DNA from: an uncultured Oscillospiraceae bacterium
GTDB lineage: Bacteria; Bacillota; Clostridia; Oscillospirales; Oscillospiraceae
Length of the DNA stretch: 64,000 bases
Direction of reading: 5' to 3'
NCBI GenBank assembly: GCA_947589545.1
Contig: CANQBA010000005.1
Span: forward strand, 28,874 to 92,873
In this document: positions 1-9,277 of the stretch, in pieces
Numbering within the stretch: position 1 is the stretch's first letter
Layout of the letters: the number at the start of each line of letters is the position of its first letter
Made by a program: the position numbers and the translations under genes
Notes under the pieces: generated by a model
Seen by the model: only the letters and a program-made list of their open reading frames with translations
Told to the model about the DNA's origin: nothing
Database searches by the model: none

Positions 1-502
1 GGTCAAGGTCCTTCCAAGCTGGAGCTTACCGTCGATCGCTTTCAGATCCCGTTTGAGATAATTCAACTGCTTTCCACTGGCTTTGCGGGTGGTCTTGGCG
101 GTGTGTTTGCGGCTTCTCGCGTATTTCAGATGCTCTTTCCGGGCGCGCTTGCGATAGGTACGGGGCTTCTTGCCGTCGGCTGGGTCATGGAGGGCATCCA
201 GAAGTGAGGATACCGGATTTGAGACGGAGCGCAGGTGGCGTCCACGATCATCGTGCCGCTGTTTCTTCGTCCGAGAAACCATACTCCGCCTGGATGATAC
301 ACGCGCCCAAGGCGAGGCGCAGCGGTTTTGCCACATTGACCTAGCGATTTGTGAACAGAGCCGCATATCTCTTTTCGATTTCCAACCACGGGATCGTCCG
401 CGCTTTCCTGACCCAACGGTTGTTCTCCTTCAAATTCATCCCCACCGGCTGTTTGAAATCCGAAAGACTGATCTGTTCATTGCTGTACCGATACATAGCC
501 AT
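1..502 (-). pseudogene. IS1182/IS5-like transposase fragment, partial at window edge
   Basis: Reading leftward from an ATG at 502 (or 496), the frame gives an intact transposase N-terminus containing MYRYSNEQISLSDFKQPVG and later EIEKRYAALF, typical of DUF772-type transposases. The frame stops near 341. Matching pieces then appear in other frames: GTMIVDATCAP, and at the window edge YLKRDLKAIDGKLQL. The spacing between the N-terminal piece and GTMIVDATCAP is too short for the family, so there is an internal deletion as well as frameshifts. The element is dead and continues beyond base 1. The family name rests on remembered motifs; the decay is seen directly. Confidence 0.75.
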
Positions 503-574
503 TCCCCTGATGCAAAGCTTTTTGCCTGTTGTCGGCTTTTCCTTTGCGCTTATTTTACCGCACAGGAAAGATAA

Positions 575-1126
575 GCCAGGCAGTACCTGGCCGAGAATCT
601 TCTGGCTCGGCAATTCCACGCGGACAAGCCCAATGAAAAATGGCTCACGGATGTGACGGAATTCAAGTGGTATGAAGGGGTCACGGTACATAAGCTCTAT
701 CTCAGTGCCATTCTTGATCTCTGCGACAGGCGCATCGCGGCGTATGTGATCGGTGAGAGCAACAATAATCCCCTGGTATACAAGAGACCTTTGACAGGGC
801 AGTTGCGGACAACCCTGACGCGCATCCTCTCTTTCACAGCGACAGGGGATTCCAATACACCAGCAGAACCTTCCACCATAAGCTGGAGACGGCTTGGAAG
901 AAGCAGAGCATGTCCCGCGTAGGCAGGTGCATCGACAACGGACCCATGGAGGGCTTCTGGGGCATCCTGAAGCGGGAGTGCTGCTATGGGGAAGCAGTTC
1001 AACAGCAAGCAGTCACTCGTCCAAACGATTGAGGGTTACATTCGTTACTACAACAGCAGACGAGTCCAGCGCAACCTCGGTGTACTGACGCCTGTGGAGA
1101 AACACGCACTGGCTATGGCGGCATAA
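575..1126 (+). pseudogene. IS3-family OrfB transposase remnant
   Basis: The reading frame contains NEKWLTDVTEFKWYEG, then SAILDLCDRRIAAYVIGES, then (after a frame change near 800) PLFHSDRGFQYTSRTFHHKL, then CIDNGPMEGFWGILKRE, and after a second frame change near 985 EGYIRYYNSRRVQRNLGVLTP. These are the rve integrase core blocks of IS3 OrfB; the DDE aspartates (TDVTEF, HSDRGFQY) and the glutamate (MEGFWGILKRE) are all visible. The N-terminal part and OrfA are missing. It lies head to head with the IS1182/IS5-like fragment, so this edge of the window is a transposon graveyard. It cannot make an active enzyme. Confidence 0.85.
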
Positions 1127-1128
1127 AA

Positions 1129-1176
1129 AACCGCAAATTCCGGATGCCTGCAAAGAGGTAACCGGAATCTGCGGTT
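1129..1176. repeat. Inverted repeat after the IS3 remnant
   Basis: AACCGCAAATTCCGG (1129-1143) and CCGGAATCTGCGGTT (1162-1176) are complementary at 14 of 15 positions, with an 18-base loop. The hairpin starts three bases after the transposase stop codon. It could be a terminator of the old transposase gene or part of the IS end. There is no clear T-run after it. Confidence 0.5.
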
Positions 1177-1305
1177 GTAACGGCGCCGTAGGCGCTGTCT
1201 GATTTGTAAACTTTATTTTAATCTTTTCTCTGTCCTCTTAACGGGGCGCGGGTCAGGAAACGGGGAGGGGGATCTATGCAACTTTGGAATAAATAAAAAT
1301 AATGC

Positions 1306-1334
1306 TTGACTATTGCTTTTGTTTATGTTATAAT
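1306..1334 (+). promoter_or_regulatory. Strong sigma-A-type promoter facing a convergent gene
   Basis: TTGACT (1306-1311), a 17-base spacer and TATAAT (1329-1334). It points right, yet the next gene (HAD phosphatase, ending at 1344) is on the minus strand, so transcription would be antisense to that gene. No plus-strand gene of plausible composition follows. Bases 1180-1300 before it hold nothing else I recognise. Confidence 0.6.
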
Positions 1335-1343
1335 GCGCTTAAA

Positions 1344-1967
1344 TCAAAGCTTCAACTTACTGATCTCCCGCAGATCCGCCACAATGTACGTCTCGTCCCC
1401 GGTGGGGACGGCGGGGCTGGCGGGGGGCAAAAAGAGGATGCTTTTGACGCCGGCGTTCCCCGCGCACCGCACGTCGATGGGCCGGTCGCCGATGTAATAG
1501 GTATGGCTTTTGTCCAGATTATGACGGGCGCACAGGGCGTTGAGGCCGTCCGGCGCGGGCTTTCTGGGCAGGCCGGCCCCGGCGGTGAGCACGTCGGTAA
1601 AGTACCGGAGCACCCCCAGCCTCTCCAGCACCAGGGGGGCCGATTCGCCCTTGTGGGTGTAGACGAGCTCCGGGATCCCCCTGTCTGAGAGGGCCTCCAG
1701 CGCCTCCCTGGCGCCGTTCATCAGCCTCACCTCGCCGTCTCTGGCGGTACTCAGCGCCCGGTAGCGCTCCCAGAGTCTGTCCGGGTCCAGGCCCGCGGCG
1801 GCAAAAGTACCCAAAAAGCTTTTCACCGAACCGGCGATGAGCTGTCTATACGTTTCGGAGGGGTCGCAGACGACGCCCTCTTCGCGAAGCGCTGCCAAAA
1901 CGCAGTCCAAAATGACGCCGTAGGAGTCCAAAAGCGTCCCGTCCAGATCCCAGATGAGGGCGGTCAT
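1344..1967 (-). CDS. HAD-superfamily hydrolase, phosphoglycolate phosphatase-like
   Basis: 207 residues. Motif I is WDLDGTLLDSYG near the N-terminus, with the nucleophile and acid aspartates (DLDGT). A YTHKG segment marks the motif II region, Lys in PRKPAPDG is motif III, and YIGDRPIDVRCAGNAGVKSI is motif IV. The helical cap follows motif I, as in Gph/YsbA-type phosphatases, so it probably removes phosphate from a small cytosolic metabolite; the substrate cannot be told. The ATG at 1967 is chosen because its ATGA overlaps the stop of the upstream mreB-like gene by 4 bp and the protein then starts MTALIWDLDGT. A longer frame upstream has no family match. The coupling implies co-transcription with the mreB-like gene. 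Confidence 0.85.
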   Translation of the reverse strand: MTALIWDLDGTLLDSYGVILDCVLAALREEGVVCDPSETYRQLIAGSVKSFLGTFAAAGLDPDRLWERYRALSTARDGEVRLMNGAREALEALSDRGIPELVYTHKGESAPLVLERLGVLRYFTDVLTAGAGLPRKPAPDGLNALCARHNLDKSHTYYIGDRPIDVRCAGNAGVKSILFLPPASPAVPTGDETYIVADLREISKLKL

Positions 1968-2989
1968 CGCAGCTGTCTCCGGCGGGACAGGTTCAGCGGC
2001 CCCTCCTGCATGTCGTTGATCATATCCAGGGCCTTGTTGAGGCCGTAGGCCACGCACATGTCCGCGTCGTCGGCGATGCGGGTGCGGATGCTGGTGGAGC
2101 TCTCGATGAGCCTGTCAAAGCCCCACAGCAGGGCCCCGCCGCCGGTAATGACGATGCCGTTTTCGGAGATATCCGCCACCAGCTCCGGCTGGGTGTTCTC
2201 CAGGACCCGGTGAATGGCCTCCAGGATCTGCTCGCTGACCTCGTCAAAGGCGTCGATCATCTCCGTGGAGCTGACGGACACCATCCGGGGAAGACCGGTC
2301 ATCAGGCACCGGCCCTTCACCTCGACGCTCATCTCGTCGGGCTTGGGGAAGACACAGCCGATGGATTTTTTCAGCTCCTCCGCCGTGGTCTTGCCCACCA
2401 GCAGGTTGTGCTTTTTCCGGATATACTTGATGATGGCCTCGTCAAAGGCGTCCCCGGCTGTCTTGATGGACTCCGACTGCACCACGCCGGACAGGGACAC
2501 CACCGCGATATCCGTGGTGCCGGCGCCTACGTCCACCACCATGTGGCCCTCCGCCTTGGAGATATCCACCCCCGCGCCCATGGCCGCCGCCACGGGGGCC
2601 TCCATCAGATAGACCTTTCTGGCCCCGGCGCGGATGCCCGCGTCGATGACCGCCCGCTCCTCCACCTCGGTGATGCCCGACGGGACGGATACCACCACCC
2701 GGGGCTTCAAAAGGCTGAAGGAGGTGACCTTCCGCAGAAGCTCCCGTACCATCCGCTCGGTCATGTCAAAGTCGGAGATCACGCCCCCCTGCAAGGGGTG
2801 GATGGCCACGATGTTCCCCGGCGTGCGCCCCAGCATCCGCTGGGCCGCCGCGCCCACCTTTAAAAGCCGGCCCGTATTTTTGTCCATGGCCACCACCGAC
2901 GGCTCCCGGGTGATGATCCCCTTGCCCCTGACGGCCACCGCCACCGTGGCGGTGCCCAGGTCGATCCCTATGTCGCGTCCGAATATCAT
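1964..2989 (-). CDS. mreB: MreB/Mbl-type actin-like cell shape protein
   Basis: 341 residues from the ATG at 2989 (MIFGRDIGIDLGTATVAV). An in-frame TTG at 2995 sits too close to the GGAGG, so the ATG is preferred. The actin-fold landmarks are all there: phosphate-1 loop DLGTAT, phosphate-2 VVDVGAGTTDIAVVSLSG, and the adenosine motif ITGGGALLWGFDRLI. MreB-family proteins form membrane-associated filaments that guide lateral wall synthesis. The solitary copy next to comFC/recD2, rather than in an mreBCD operon, suggests the Mbl or MreBH paralogue group, so the symbol is a family-level call. A HAD phosphatase is coupled downstream. Confidence 0.9.
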   Translation of the reverse strand: MIFGRDIGIDLGTATVAVAVRGKGIITREPSVVAMDKNTGRLLKVGAAAQRMLGRTPGNIVAIHPLQGGVISDFDMTERMVRELLRKVTSFSLLKPRVVVSVPSGITEVEERAVIDAGIRAGARKVYLMEAPVAAAMGAGVDISKAEGHMVVDVGAGTTDIAVVSLSGVVQSESIKTAGDAFDEAIIKYIRKKHNLLVGKTTAEELKKSIGCVFPKPDEMSVEVKGRCLMTGLPRMVSVSSTEMIDAFDEVSEQILEAIHRVLENTQPELVADISENGIVITGGGALLWGFDRLIESSTSIRTRIADDADMCVAYGLNKALDMINDMQEGPLNLSRRRQLR

Positions 2990-3039
2990 ATGCAAAACCT
3001 CCGTTCAGGTGTCAGCTATAGTATACCCATTTGATTGGG

Positions 3040-3702
3040 TTAATTTTCCTTTTTATTGGCCTTTCGGGCGGCGGCGAGGGTGAGACAGACCACGTCCTCG
3101 GCCCCGGCCATCAGCAGCATCCGGGAGCACTCCGACAGGGTGGCCCCGGTGGTGTAGACGTCGTCGATGAGCAGGATCCGCTTTCCCCGCAGCTCCGGGA
3201 GGTTCACTGCCTCAAAGGCGCCCAGCACATTGGCGGTCCTGGCCTCCCGGGTGCCCAGCTTGGAGTTGGCGCCGGTGTTGCGCTTTTTACGGAGCGCCGT
3301 CACTAAGGGCGCCCCCAGGCGCTCCGCCGTCATCCGGGCCAGGAGCCTGGCCTGGTCAAAGCCCCGCTTCCGGCGGCGCTGGCGGCTGACAGGCACCCAG
3401 GCCACCACGTCGTAGAGCCCCGCCAGCTCCTCCCCGGCGCACTGGGCCATCAGGCGGGAGAAGGGGACGGCACAGCCCCGGCGGCCTCTGAATTTATACC
3501 GCAGCATGGCCTCCCGCACCCTGCCCTCGTAGTAGAGGGGCGCGGCGGCCCGGGAGAAGAACTCTCCCCGCCCCCGGATCCGCCCGCACCGGGGCAGATC
3601 CCCGGCGCAGTCGGGGCAGACGTCCCCCGACTCCAGCCGTCTCCGGCAGAAGACGCATTTGGGGGGAAAGAGCAGGTCGGAGAGGCGTTTTCCCAGCTTC
3701 AC
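3040..3702 (-). CDS. comFC: ComF-family phosphoribosyltransferase-like protein
   Basis: 220 residues. A four-Cys zinc finger lies at the N-terminus (CVFCRRRL, CPDC), followed by a phosphoribosyltransferase domain with the PRPP loop ILLIDDVYTTGAT near the C-terminus and the conserved VPVSRQRRRKRGFDQA block. ComFC acts in DNA uptake during competence together with the ComFA helicase; here no comFA is adjacent. The GTG at 3702 is chosen because it overlaps the recD2 stop as GTGA. Earlier in-frame starts lie inside recD2 and give unrelated sequence. The pairing with recD2 places it in a DNA-handling operon. Confidence 0.9.
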   Translation of the reverse strand: MKLGKRLSDLLFPPKCVFCRRRLESGDVCPDCAGDLPRCGRIRGRGEFFSRAAAPLYYEGRVREAMLRYKFRGRRGCAVPFSRLMAQCAGEELAGLYDVVAWVPVSRQRRRKRGFDQARLLARMTAERLGAPLVTALRKKRNTGANSKLGTREARTANVLGAFEAVNLPELRGKRILLIDDVYTTGATLSECSRMLLMAGAEDVVCLTLAAARKANKKEN

Positions 3703-5951
3703 GCCTCTACCTCCCCGCAGAGACGTGCCCGCAGGCCCGAATACCGCCGCTGGCGGCGGTCGTTGGCCACCATGGCGGAGAAGACGTCCGGCCCGCCGGC
3801 CACGACGAGCAGCTCCCGGGCCCGGGTGACGGCGGTGTAGAGAAGGCCACGGGTCACCAGCCCCGGCGGGCACTTGGGCAGGGCCAGGATCACCGCCCGG
3901 TACTCGCTGCCCTGGGATTTGTGGACGGTGACGGCGTAGGCCAGCTCCAGCTCGGTCATCTGGTCGAAGGGATAGGGCACTAGCCTGTCCTCGAAGCGCA
4001 GATAGGCCACCTGGGCCTCCGGATCCATATCCTCTATGTAGCCCACGTCGCCGTTATAAATACCGGCTCCGGGCTCCCCGCGAAGGGCGGGCTCCTCCTG
4101 GCCGCCAGAGGGCGCGGGCGCCCCCCTGACCCACATGATATCGTAATTGTTCCTGGTCTGCATCACCCGGTCGCCCACCCGGAAGGTGACGTTTCCCACG
4201 GCCTTTTCCTTTTTGCCGGGGGCGGCGGGGTTCAGCGCCTCCTGAATGGCGGCGTTCAGCTCCCGGGTCCCGCCTCCGTACTTCCGGGAGGGGGACAGCA
4301 CCTGGATATCCACGGCGGGGATCCCCATGTTCCGGGGCAGGCGCTGGGAGATCAGCTCCGTCACCGTCCTGACCACGTCCTCGGGATCCGTGCGCTTGAG
4401 GAAGAAGAAATCGCCGCCGGTATTTTTAAGGCTGGGCATCTCGCCCCGGTTGATGCTGTGGGCGTTTTTGACGATGCTGCTCTGCCGGGCCTGGCGAAAG
4501 ATATCCGTCAGGGCGATGACCGGCACGGCGCGGCTGCGGATGATGTCTCCAAAGACATTCCCCGGCCCCACCGAGGGCAGCTGGTCGGCGTCGCCCACCA
4601 TCACCAGACGGCAGGCCGCCGGCATGGCGTCCAGCAGGGCGGCCATCAGCTTTAAGTCCACCATGCTCGTCTCGTCCAGGATCACCGCGCCGCACTCTAA
4701 GGGGTCGGCGGCGCACTTTTCAAACTCCCGGCCGTTCTCCCCGGCCTCGGGCATCCCGGCCCCCAGCAGGCGGTGGACGGTCTGGGCCTCCCGCCCGGTG
4801 AGCTCCGTCAGCCGCTTGGCGGCCCGGCCCGTGGGGGCGGTGAGCACCGTCTCGATGCCCATCTCGTCAAAAAGGCCCAGGATGCCCCGGACGGTGGTGG
4901 TCTTGCCCGTTCCCGGGCCGCCGGTGAGCACCATGACCCGGCCCCGGGCCGCCATCTCCACGGCCATCCGCTGCTTCTCCGCGAAGGTGATGCCGCACCG
5001 GTACTCCGCCCGCTCCACCAGCACCGAAAGCCCCGGCACGTCGTCCACAGGCGTGCGGACCATCAGGCCGATCCGGCGGGCCACCTCCCCTTCGGCCTCG
5101 AACATGTCCCGCATATAGACGGCGTCCACCCCGGCCACCCGCTGGGTGACCGTCCGGCCCGTGGCGTCCAGCTCCTCAAGGCCCCGCTCCGCCGGCTCCG
5201 GCTCGATCTCCAGGAGCTGACAGGCGGCGGCCAGGAGCTTGTCCCGGGGCAGGAAGACGTGGCCGTTCCCCTGGTTGTGGCGGAGCTCGAAGACGAGCCC
5301 GGCGCAAGAGCGCTCCACGCAGTCCGGGGCGAAGCCCAGGTTGCGGGCCAGGCCGTCGGCGGCGAAAAAGTCCATCCCGAAGCTTTCGTCCGCCAGGATA
5401 TACGGGTTTTCCGTGATCACCGTCTCCGCCTCGTCGCCGTAGGCCCGGTAGAGCCGGGCGGCGGCGATGGGCTTGACGCCGTTGTCCACCAGAAATTCCA
5501 TGAGCCGCCTCAAGCCCGTCTGCTGGCGGAAGCGCTCCTGCATATCCTGGGCCTTTTTCAGGGTGATCCCCCGGATCTTCGCCAGCTCCTCCGGGGCGTT
5601 CTCGATGACCTCCAGGCTCCTGGCCCCGAATTCCGAGACGATGAGCCGGGCCAGCTTGACGCCGATGCCCCGGATGGCCCCGGAGGCCAGATAGTCGTAG
5701 ATGGCGGCGCTGCCCTCGGGCAGGGAGCGCTCGGCGTGCTCGGCCTTGAACTGCTGGCCGTAGCTGGCGTGGGAGGTCCAGGCCCCGTAGAGCCGCAGGC
5801 CCTCCCCCGCCGCCACGCCGGGGAGGCTCCCCACGCAGGTCACCGTCTCGTCCCCGGAGCGCAGCTTCAGCACGGTGTAGCCGTTTTCGGGATTTTGGAA
5901 AATAACGGCCTGTACCGTGCCCTCTATGCAGCTGAGTTCAGTCTCGTCCAT
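3699..5951 (-). CDS. recD2: RecD2-type ATP-dependent 5'-3' DNA helicase
   Basis: 750 residues, the usual RecD2 length. The long N-terminal region carries helix-hairpin-helix-like segments (GIRGIGVKLARLIV, LAKIRGITLKKAQD) that distinguish RecD2 from the RecBCD subunit. Walker A is LTGGPGTGKTTT near residue 345, Walker B is AVILDETSMVDL, and the C-terminal UvrD_C_2 motif is AVTVHKSQGSEYRAV. RecD2 unwinds DNA 5'-3' and takes part in repair and replication restart in organisms without RecBCD. The start is ATG 5951, overlapped by the upstream small gene. comFC is coupled to its stop. Confidence 0.95.
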   Translation of the reverse strand: MDETELSCIEGTVQAVIFQNPENGYTVLKLRSGDETVTCVGSLPGVAAGEGLRLYGAWTSHASYGQQFKAEHAERSLPEGSAAIYDYLASGAIRGIGVKLARLIVSEFGARSLEVIENAPEELAKIRGITLKKAQDMQERFRQQTGLRRLMEFLVDNGVKPIAAARLYRAYGDEAETVITENPYILADESFGMDFFAADGLARNLGFAPDCVERSCAGLVFELRHNQGNGHVFLPRDKLLAAACQLLEIEPEPAERGLEELDATGRTVTQRVAGVDAVYMRDMFEAEGEVARRIGLMVRTPVDDVPGLSVLVERAEYRCGITFAEKQRMAVEMAARGRVMVLTGGPGTGKTTTVRGILGLFDEMGIETVLTAPTGRAAKRLTELTGREAQTVHRLLGAGMPEAGENGREFEKCAADPLECGAVILDETSMVDLKLMAALLDAMPAACRLVMVGDADQLPSVGPGNVFGDIIRSRAVPVIALTDIFRQARQSSIVKNAHSINRGEMPSLKNTGGDFFFLKRTDPEDVVRTVTELISQRLPRNMGIPAVDIQVLSPSRKYGGGTRELNAAIQEALNPAAPGKKEKAVGNVTFRVGDRVMQTRNNYDIMWVRGAPAPSGGQEEPALRGEPGAGIYNGDVGYIEDMDPEAQVAYLRFEDRLVPYPFDQMTELELAYAVTVHKSQGSEYRAVILALPKCPPGLVTRGLLYTAVTRARELLVVAGGPDVFSAMVANDRRQRRYSGLRARLCGEVEA

Positions 5952-6261
5952 CAGTCGTCTCCGTGTGCAAAGTTTCTTTTGTGTCTCTTACGATCTCCGC
6001 CCCGTACCGGGCGGCCAGCAGCTCGGCCCTGCGGCGGGCCTCCGCCGTCATCCCCGCGTCCAGGATGACCGTCTCAGCCCGGGGATCCCGGGGCGCGCGG
6101 ACAGCGGCCTCCAGCCCCGCGGCGTCGCCGGTACAGCGCAGCACCGTCAGGCGCTCCACCCCCGGCGTGGGACAGCTTTTCGGCAGGATCGCCCTTATAC
6201 ACAGGACGATCCCTATCACCGCCGCCGCGATGGCGGCGCCCAGTATGGTTTCCGTCAACAT
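5938..6261 (-). CDS. Small membrane-anchored hypothetical protein
   Basis: 107 residues. One hydrophobic segment (about residues 5-25, ILGAAIAAAVIGIVLCIRAI) is followed by a basic residue and then a soluble alpha/beta-like part with VILDAGMTAEARRRAELLAA. Topology looks like an N-terminal anchor with a cytoplasmic tail. Its end overlaps the start of recD2 by 14 bp, so it is probably translated with it. I do not recognise the family. A similar small anchored ORF next to recD2 in relatives would confirm it as a real gene. Confidence 0.6.
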   Translation of the reverse strand: MLTETILGAAIAAAVIGIVLCIRAILPKSCPTPGVERLTVLRCTGDAAGLEAAVRAPRDPRAETVILDAGMTAEARRRAELLAARYGAEIVRDTKETLHTETTDGRD

Positions 6262-6341
6262 ATCGGCACCCCCCAGGCCACAATATGCGCCTTACGGGGG
6301 AGGCGTGCGGAAAAATGCGTTTTTCAGGCCCCGCCGGAATC

Positions 6342-8315
6342 TTATCCGCCGCTCTGGCCCCGGAGCCGGATGATGCGGTCACGCAGCAGGGCCGCGTACT
6401 CGAATTCCAGCATCTGGCTGGCCTTGCGCATTTCGCGCTCCAGCTTGGCGATGGCCTCCTCCCGCTCCCGCTTTGTGAGGTATTTGCCGTCGTCGTCGGT
6501 GACGCCCCGGGCGGGCTTCTCCTCCTCCCGCTCCAGGACGGAGCGGATATCCTTGACGATGGTCTTGGGGACGATGCCGTTTGCCTTGTTGAAGGCGTCC
6601 TGCTTTTTCCGGCGTCTGTCCGTCTCGTCCATGGCCGCCCGCATGGAGGGGGTGACCGTGTCGGCGTAAAGGATGACCAGGCCCTCCGCGTTCCGGGCCG
6701 CCCGGCCGATGGTCTGGATAAGGCTTGTCTCCGACCGCAAAAAGCCCTCCTTATCCGCGTCCAGGATAGCCACTAAGCTCACCTCGGGCAGATCCAGGCC
6801 CTCCCGCAGGAGGTTGATGCCCACCAGCACGTCGAAGGCTCCGAGACGCAAATCCCGTATGATCTCCATGCGCTCGATGGCGTCGATGTCGTGGTGCATA
6901 TACCGCACCTTGATGCCCGCCTTGGTGAGGTAGGCCGTCAGATCCTCGGCCATCCGCTTGGTGAGGGTGGTGACCAGCACCCGCTCCCGCTTCTCCGTGC
7001 GGGCGTTGATCTCGCCGATCAGGTCGTCGATCTGCCCCTCCACGGGGCGCACCTCCACCCGGGGATCCAGCAGGCCCGTGGGACGGATGATCTGCTCGGC
7101 GATCTGCCCCGCCCGCTCCCGCTCGTAGGGCGCCGGGGTGGCGGAGACGTAGATGGCCTGATGGATGCGCTGGTTGAACTCGTCAAACTGAAGGGGCCGG
7201 TTATCAAAGGCGGAGGGGAGGCGGAAGCCGTACTCCACCAGCGACTCCTTCCTGGCCCGGTCGCCCCGGTACATGGCCCTGACCTGGGGCAGGGTGACGT
7301 GGCTCTCGTCCACAAAAAGGATGAAATCCTTGGGGAAATAGTCAAGCAGGGTCATGGGGGCGGAGCCCTCCGGCCGGCCGGAGATGATGCGGGAGTAGTT
7401 CTCGATGCCGGAGCAGTAGCCCAGCTCCTGGAGCATCTCCACGTCGTACATGGTGCGCTGGTAGATGCGCTGGGCCTCGATGAGCTTGTCATGGGCCTTG
7501 AACCAGGCCACCCGGTCGTCCATCTCCCGCAGGATCTCCTGGATGGCCCTGTCCATCTTGTCCCGGGGCGTCACGTAGTGGGTGGCGGGCCAGATGGGGA
7601 TGTTGGTGAGGCGGCGCACCACGGCGCCGGTGACGGTGTTGATCTCGCTGATCCTGTCCACCTCGTCCCCGAAAAACTCGATCCGCAGGGCGGTGTCCTT
7701 CCAGTAGGCGGGCCACACCTCCACCGTGTCCCCCCGGACCCGGAACATGTTGCGCTCAAAGGCCAGATCATTGCGCTCGTAGCGGATATCGGCGAATCTT
7801 TTCAAAAGCTCCGGGATTTTGATCTCCATGCCCACCCGGATGGGCACCATCATGGCCTCGAAATCGTCGGGCTCGCCCAGGCCGTAGATACAGCTCACGG
7901 AGCTCACCACCACCACGTCCCGCCGCTCTAAGAGGGAGGCGGTGGCGGAGAGCCGCAGGCGGTCGATCTCGTCGTTGACGGAGCTGTCCTTCTCGATGTA
8001 GGTGTCCGTGTGAGGGATATAGGCCTCGGGCTGGTAGTAGTCGTAGTAGCTGACGAAATACTCCACGGCGTTTTCCGGAAAGAACTCCTTGAACTCCGCG
8101 CACAGCTGGGCCGCCAGGGTCTTGTTGTGGGCCAGCACCAGAGTGGGCCGGTTCATCCGGGCGATGACGTTGGCCATGGTGAAGGTCTTGCCGGAGCCGG
8201 TGACGCCCAGCAGCACCTGCTCGTCAATGCCCATCTCCAGGCCCCGGCACAGGGTGTCGATGGCCTCGGGCTGGTCGCCCATGGGCTTGTAGGGGGCGTG
8301 CAGTTTAAATTCCAT
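6342..8315 (-). CDS. uvrB: UvrABC excision repair subunit B
   Basis: 657 residues, full family length, from ATG 8315 ([19 protein letters not shown]). Walker [11 protein letters not shown] is near residue 40, the damage-probing beta-hairpin region [12 protein letters not shown] follows, then [12 protein letters not shown] (Walker B), the helicase motif [24 protein letters not shown] (quoted in part), QTIGRAARN, and a C-terminal UvrB/UvrC coiled-coil motif ([20 protein letters not shown]). UvrB verifies the lesion after UvrA loading and recruits UvrC. Neither uvrA nor uvrC is in the window. The upstream extension of the frame has no family resemblance. Confidence 0.97.
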   Translation of the reverse strand: MEFKLHAPYKPMGDQPEAIDTLCRGLEMGIDEQVLLGVTGSGKTFTMANVIARMNRPTLVLAHNKTLAAQLCAEFKEFFPENAVEYFVSYYDYYQPEAYIPHTDTYIEKDSSVNDEIDRLRLSATASLLERRDVVVVSSVSCIYGLGEPDDFEAMMVPIRVGMEIKIPELLKRFADIRYERNDLAFERNMFRVRGDTVEVWPAYWKDTALRIEFFGDEVDRISEINTVTGAVVRRLTNIPIWPATHYVTPRDKMDRAIQEILREMDDRVAWFKAHDKLIEAQRIYQRTMYDVEMLQELGYCSGIENYSRIISGRPEGSAPMTLLDYFPKDFILFVDESHVTLPQVRAMYRGDRARKESLVEYGFRLPSAFDNRPLQFDEFNQRIHQAIYVSATPAPYERERAGQIAEQIIRPTGLLDPRVEVRPVEGQIDDLIGEINARTEKRERVLVTTLTKRMAEDLTAYLTKAGIKVRYMHHDIDAIERMEIIRDLRLGAFDVLVGINLLREGLDLPEVSLVAILDADKEGFLRSETSLIQTIGRAARNAEGLVILYADTVTPSMRAAMDETDRRRKKQDAFNKANGIVPKTIVKDIRSVLEREEEKPARGVTDDDGKYLTKREREEAIAKLEREMRKASQMLEFEYAALLRDRIIRLRGQSGG

Positions 8316-8395
8316 TGGCTTTCCTCTCCCGCCGGCGGGGCGCTCCCCGGCATAGCGGCATACGCGGTTCCGATCGGGTCGACCGCATGTCAAAA

Positions 8396-8860
8396 TCAAG
8401 TCAAAACGCCGTTCTCCCACAGGGAGACGAAATCGTCCCCGGAGACGACGATGTGATCCAAAAGGGTGATGTTTTTCTCCCGGAGGGCGTCCCGGAAGCG
8501 GAGGGTGGCGCGCTCGTCCGCCGCCGAGGGCAGGGCGATGCCGCTGGGGTGGTTGTGGGCGGCGATGACGAAGGAGGCGCACATGGCCTCGCTCATCCGC
8601 ACCATATCCTCCAGCTCCACCCGCACCGAATCCTCGCCCCCCAGGGCCGCCAGGCGCAGGCCCAGGAAGGTGAAGTCCCTGTCCAGGCCCACGATATACA
8701 GCGCCTCCTCCCGGTGGGACGCGAAGTAAGGGATCAGAAACGCCCCCGCCTCCCCGGCCCCGGCCAGCCTGGGCCGGTCGTCCTCGATGAGCGCAGCCGC
8801 CTCCGAGGGCGGCGCCTCCCGGCGGTACGCGCCGCTCCTGTGCTTCTCCCGCTCCGCCAT
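8396..8860 (-). CDS. RadC-like JAB/MPN-domain protein, short form
   Basis: 154 residues, against roughly 220 for standard RadC. The JAMM metal motif [14 protein letters not shown] is present near residue 105, with an upstream acidic helix ([11 protein letters not shown]) and a typical ending ([19 protein letters not shown]). The usual N-terminal helix-hairpin-helix half is missing and replaced by about 40 polar residues. RadC's role is uncertain; JAB domains are metal-dependent hydrolases in other contexts. It sits directly upstream of uvrB in the same direction, which suggests co-transcription with repair genes. Confidence 0.85.
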   Translation of the reverse strand: MAEREKHRSGAYRREAPPSEAAALIEDDRPRLAGAGEAGAFLIPYFASHREEALYIVGLDRDFTFLGLRLAALGGEDSVRVELEDMVRMSEAMCASFVIAAHNHPSGIALPSAADERATLRFRDALREKNITLLDHIVVSGDDFVSLWENGVLT

Positions 8861-9073
8861 GGCCCCTCCTTCTGATTACAAACTGTATTCACCGGCGCGC
8901 GTCCTGCAGCTTCTTCACGGCTCTAAAGAACCGACGCGCCCCGGGGCTGTGGCCAATTGTTCCCAAAGTCCCGGTTTCGGACGCCTTTTCGGAACTTTCC
9001 GTCCGGCTCGCATCGTCCCGCGAAAGTGTTTCCGGTTGACGTAAGCGCGGGCCGTAGAGGGCTTTACAATAAG

Positions 9074-9183
9074 TTATGCACATTTTCCACAGAGTTTTCC
9101 ACCGCGAAAAGGGCGCTTGTCCCTAAGAAAAGGGCTGTTTTTACCAGTTTTTAACTAATCCCGGAGGCGCATTTTGTGGAAAA
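9074..9183. promoter_or_regulatory. Cluster of DnaA-box-like 9-mers
   Basis: Within the 417-base gap between radC and tsaD lie TTATGCACA (9074-9082), TTTTCCACA (9083-9091), TTTTCCACC (9095-9103) and, on the other strand, TGTGGAAAA (9175-9183). Each differs by one to two bases from the DnaA box TTATCCACA, and the first two abut. The gap carries no gene I trust. It might be a DnaA-titration or DnaA-regulated site, or chance in a region that is locally more AT-rich. Confidence 0.4.
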
Positions 9184-9277
9184 CCCGTTTTGGGGCGAGC
9201 TTGACATAAAAACAATTTACCCGTTTCCCGTCCCGGCGCGGCTTCATTTTTGAAGGCTGTGGGGACATAATTGTGCG

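Noticed and set aside
4773..6068. Long plus-strand open frame (about 430 codons) opposite recD2
   Set aside because: It is Pro/Arg/Gly-rich with no motif, exactly antisense to a clear RecD2; long antisense frames are expected at this GC content.
6891..7931. 346-codon plus-strand frame opposite uvrB
   Set aside because: Antisense shadow of uvrB with biased composition and no recognisable fold.
8861..9277. Short frames such as 8889-9083 on the minus strand
   Set aside because: No Shine-Dalgarno, no family resemblance and basic random-looking composition; treated as intergenic.
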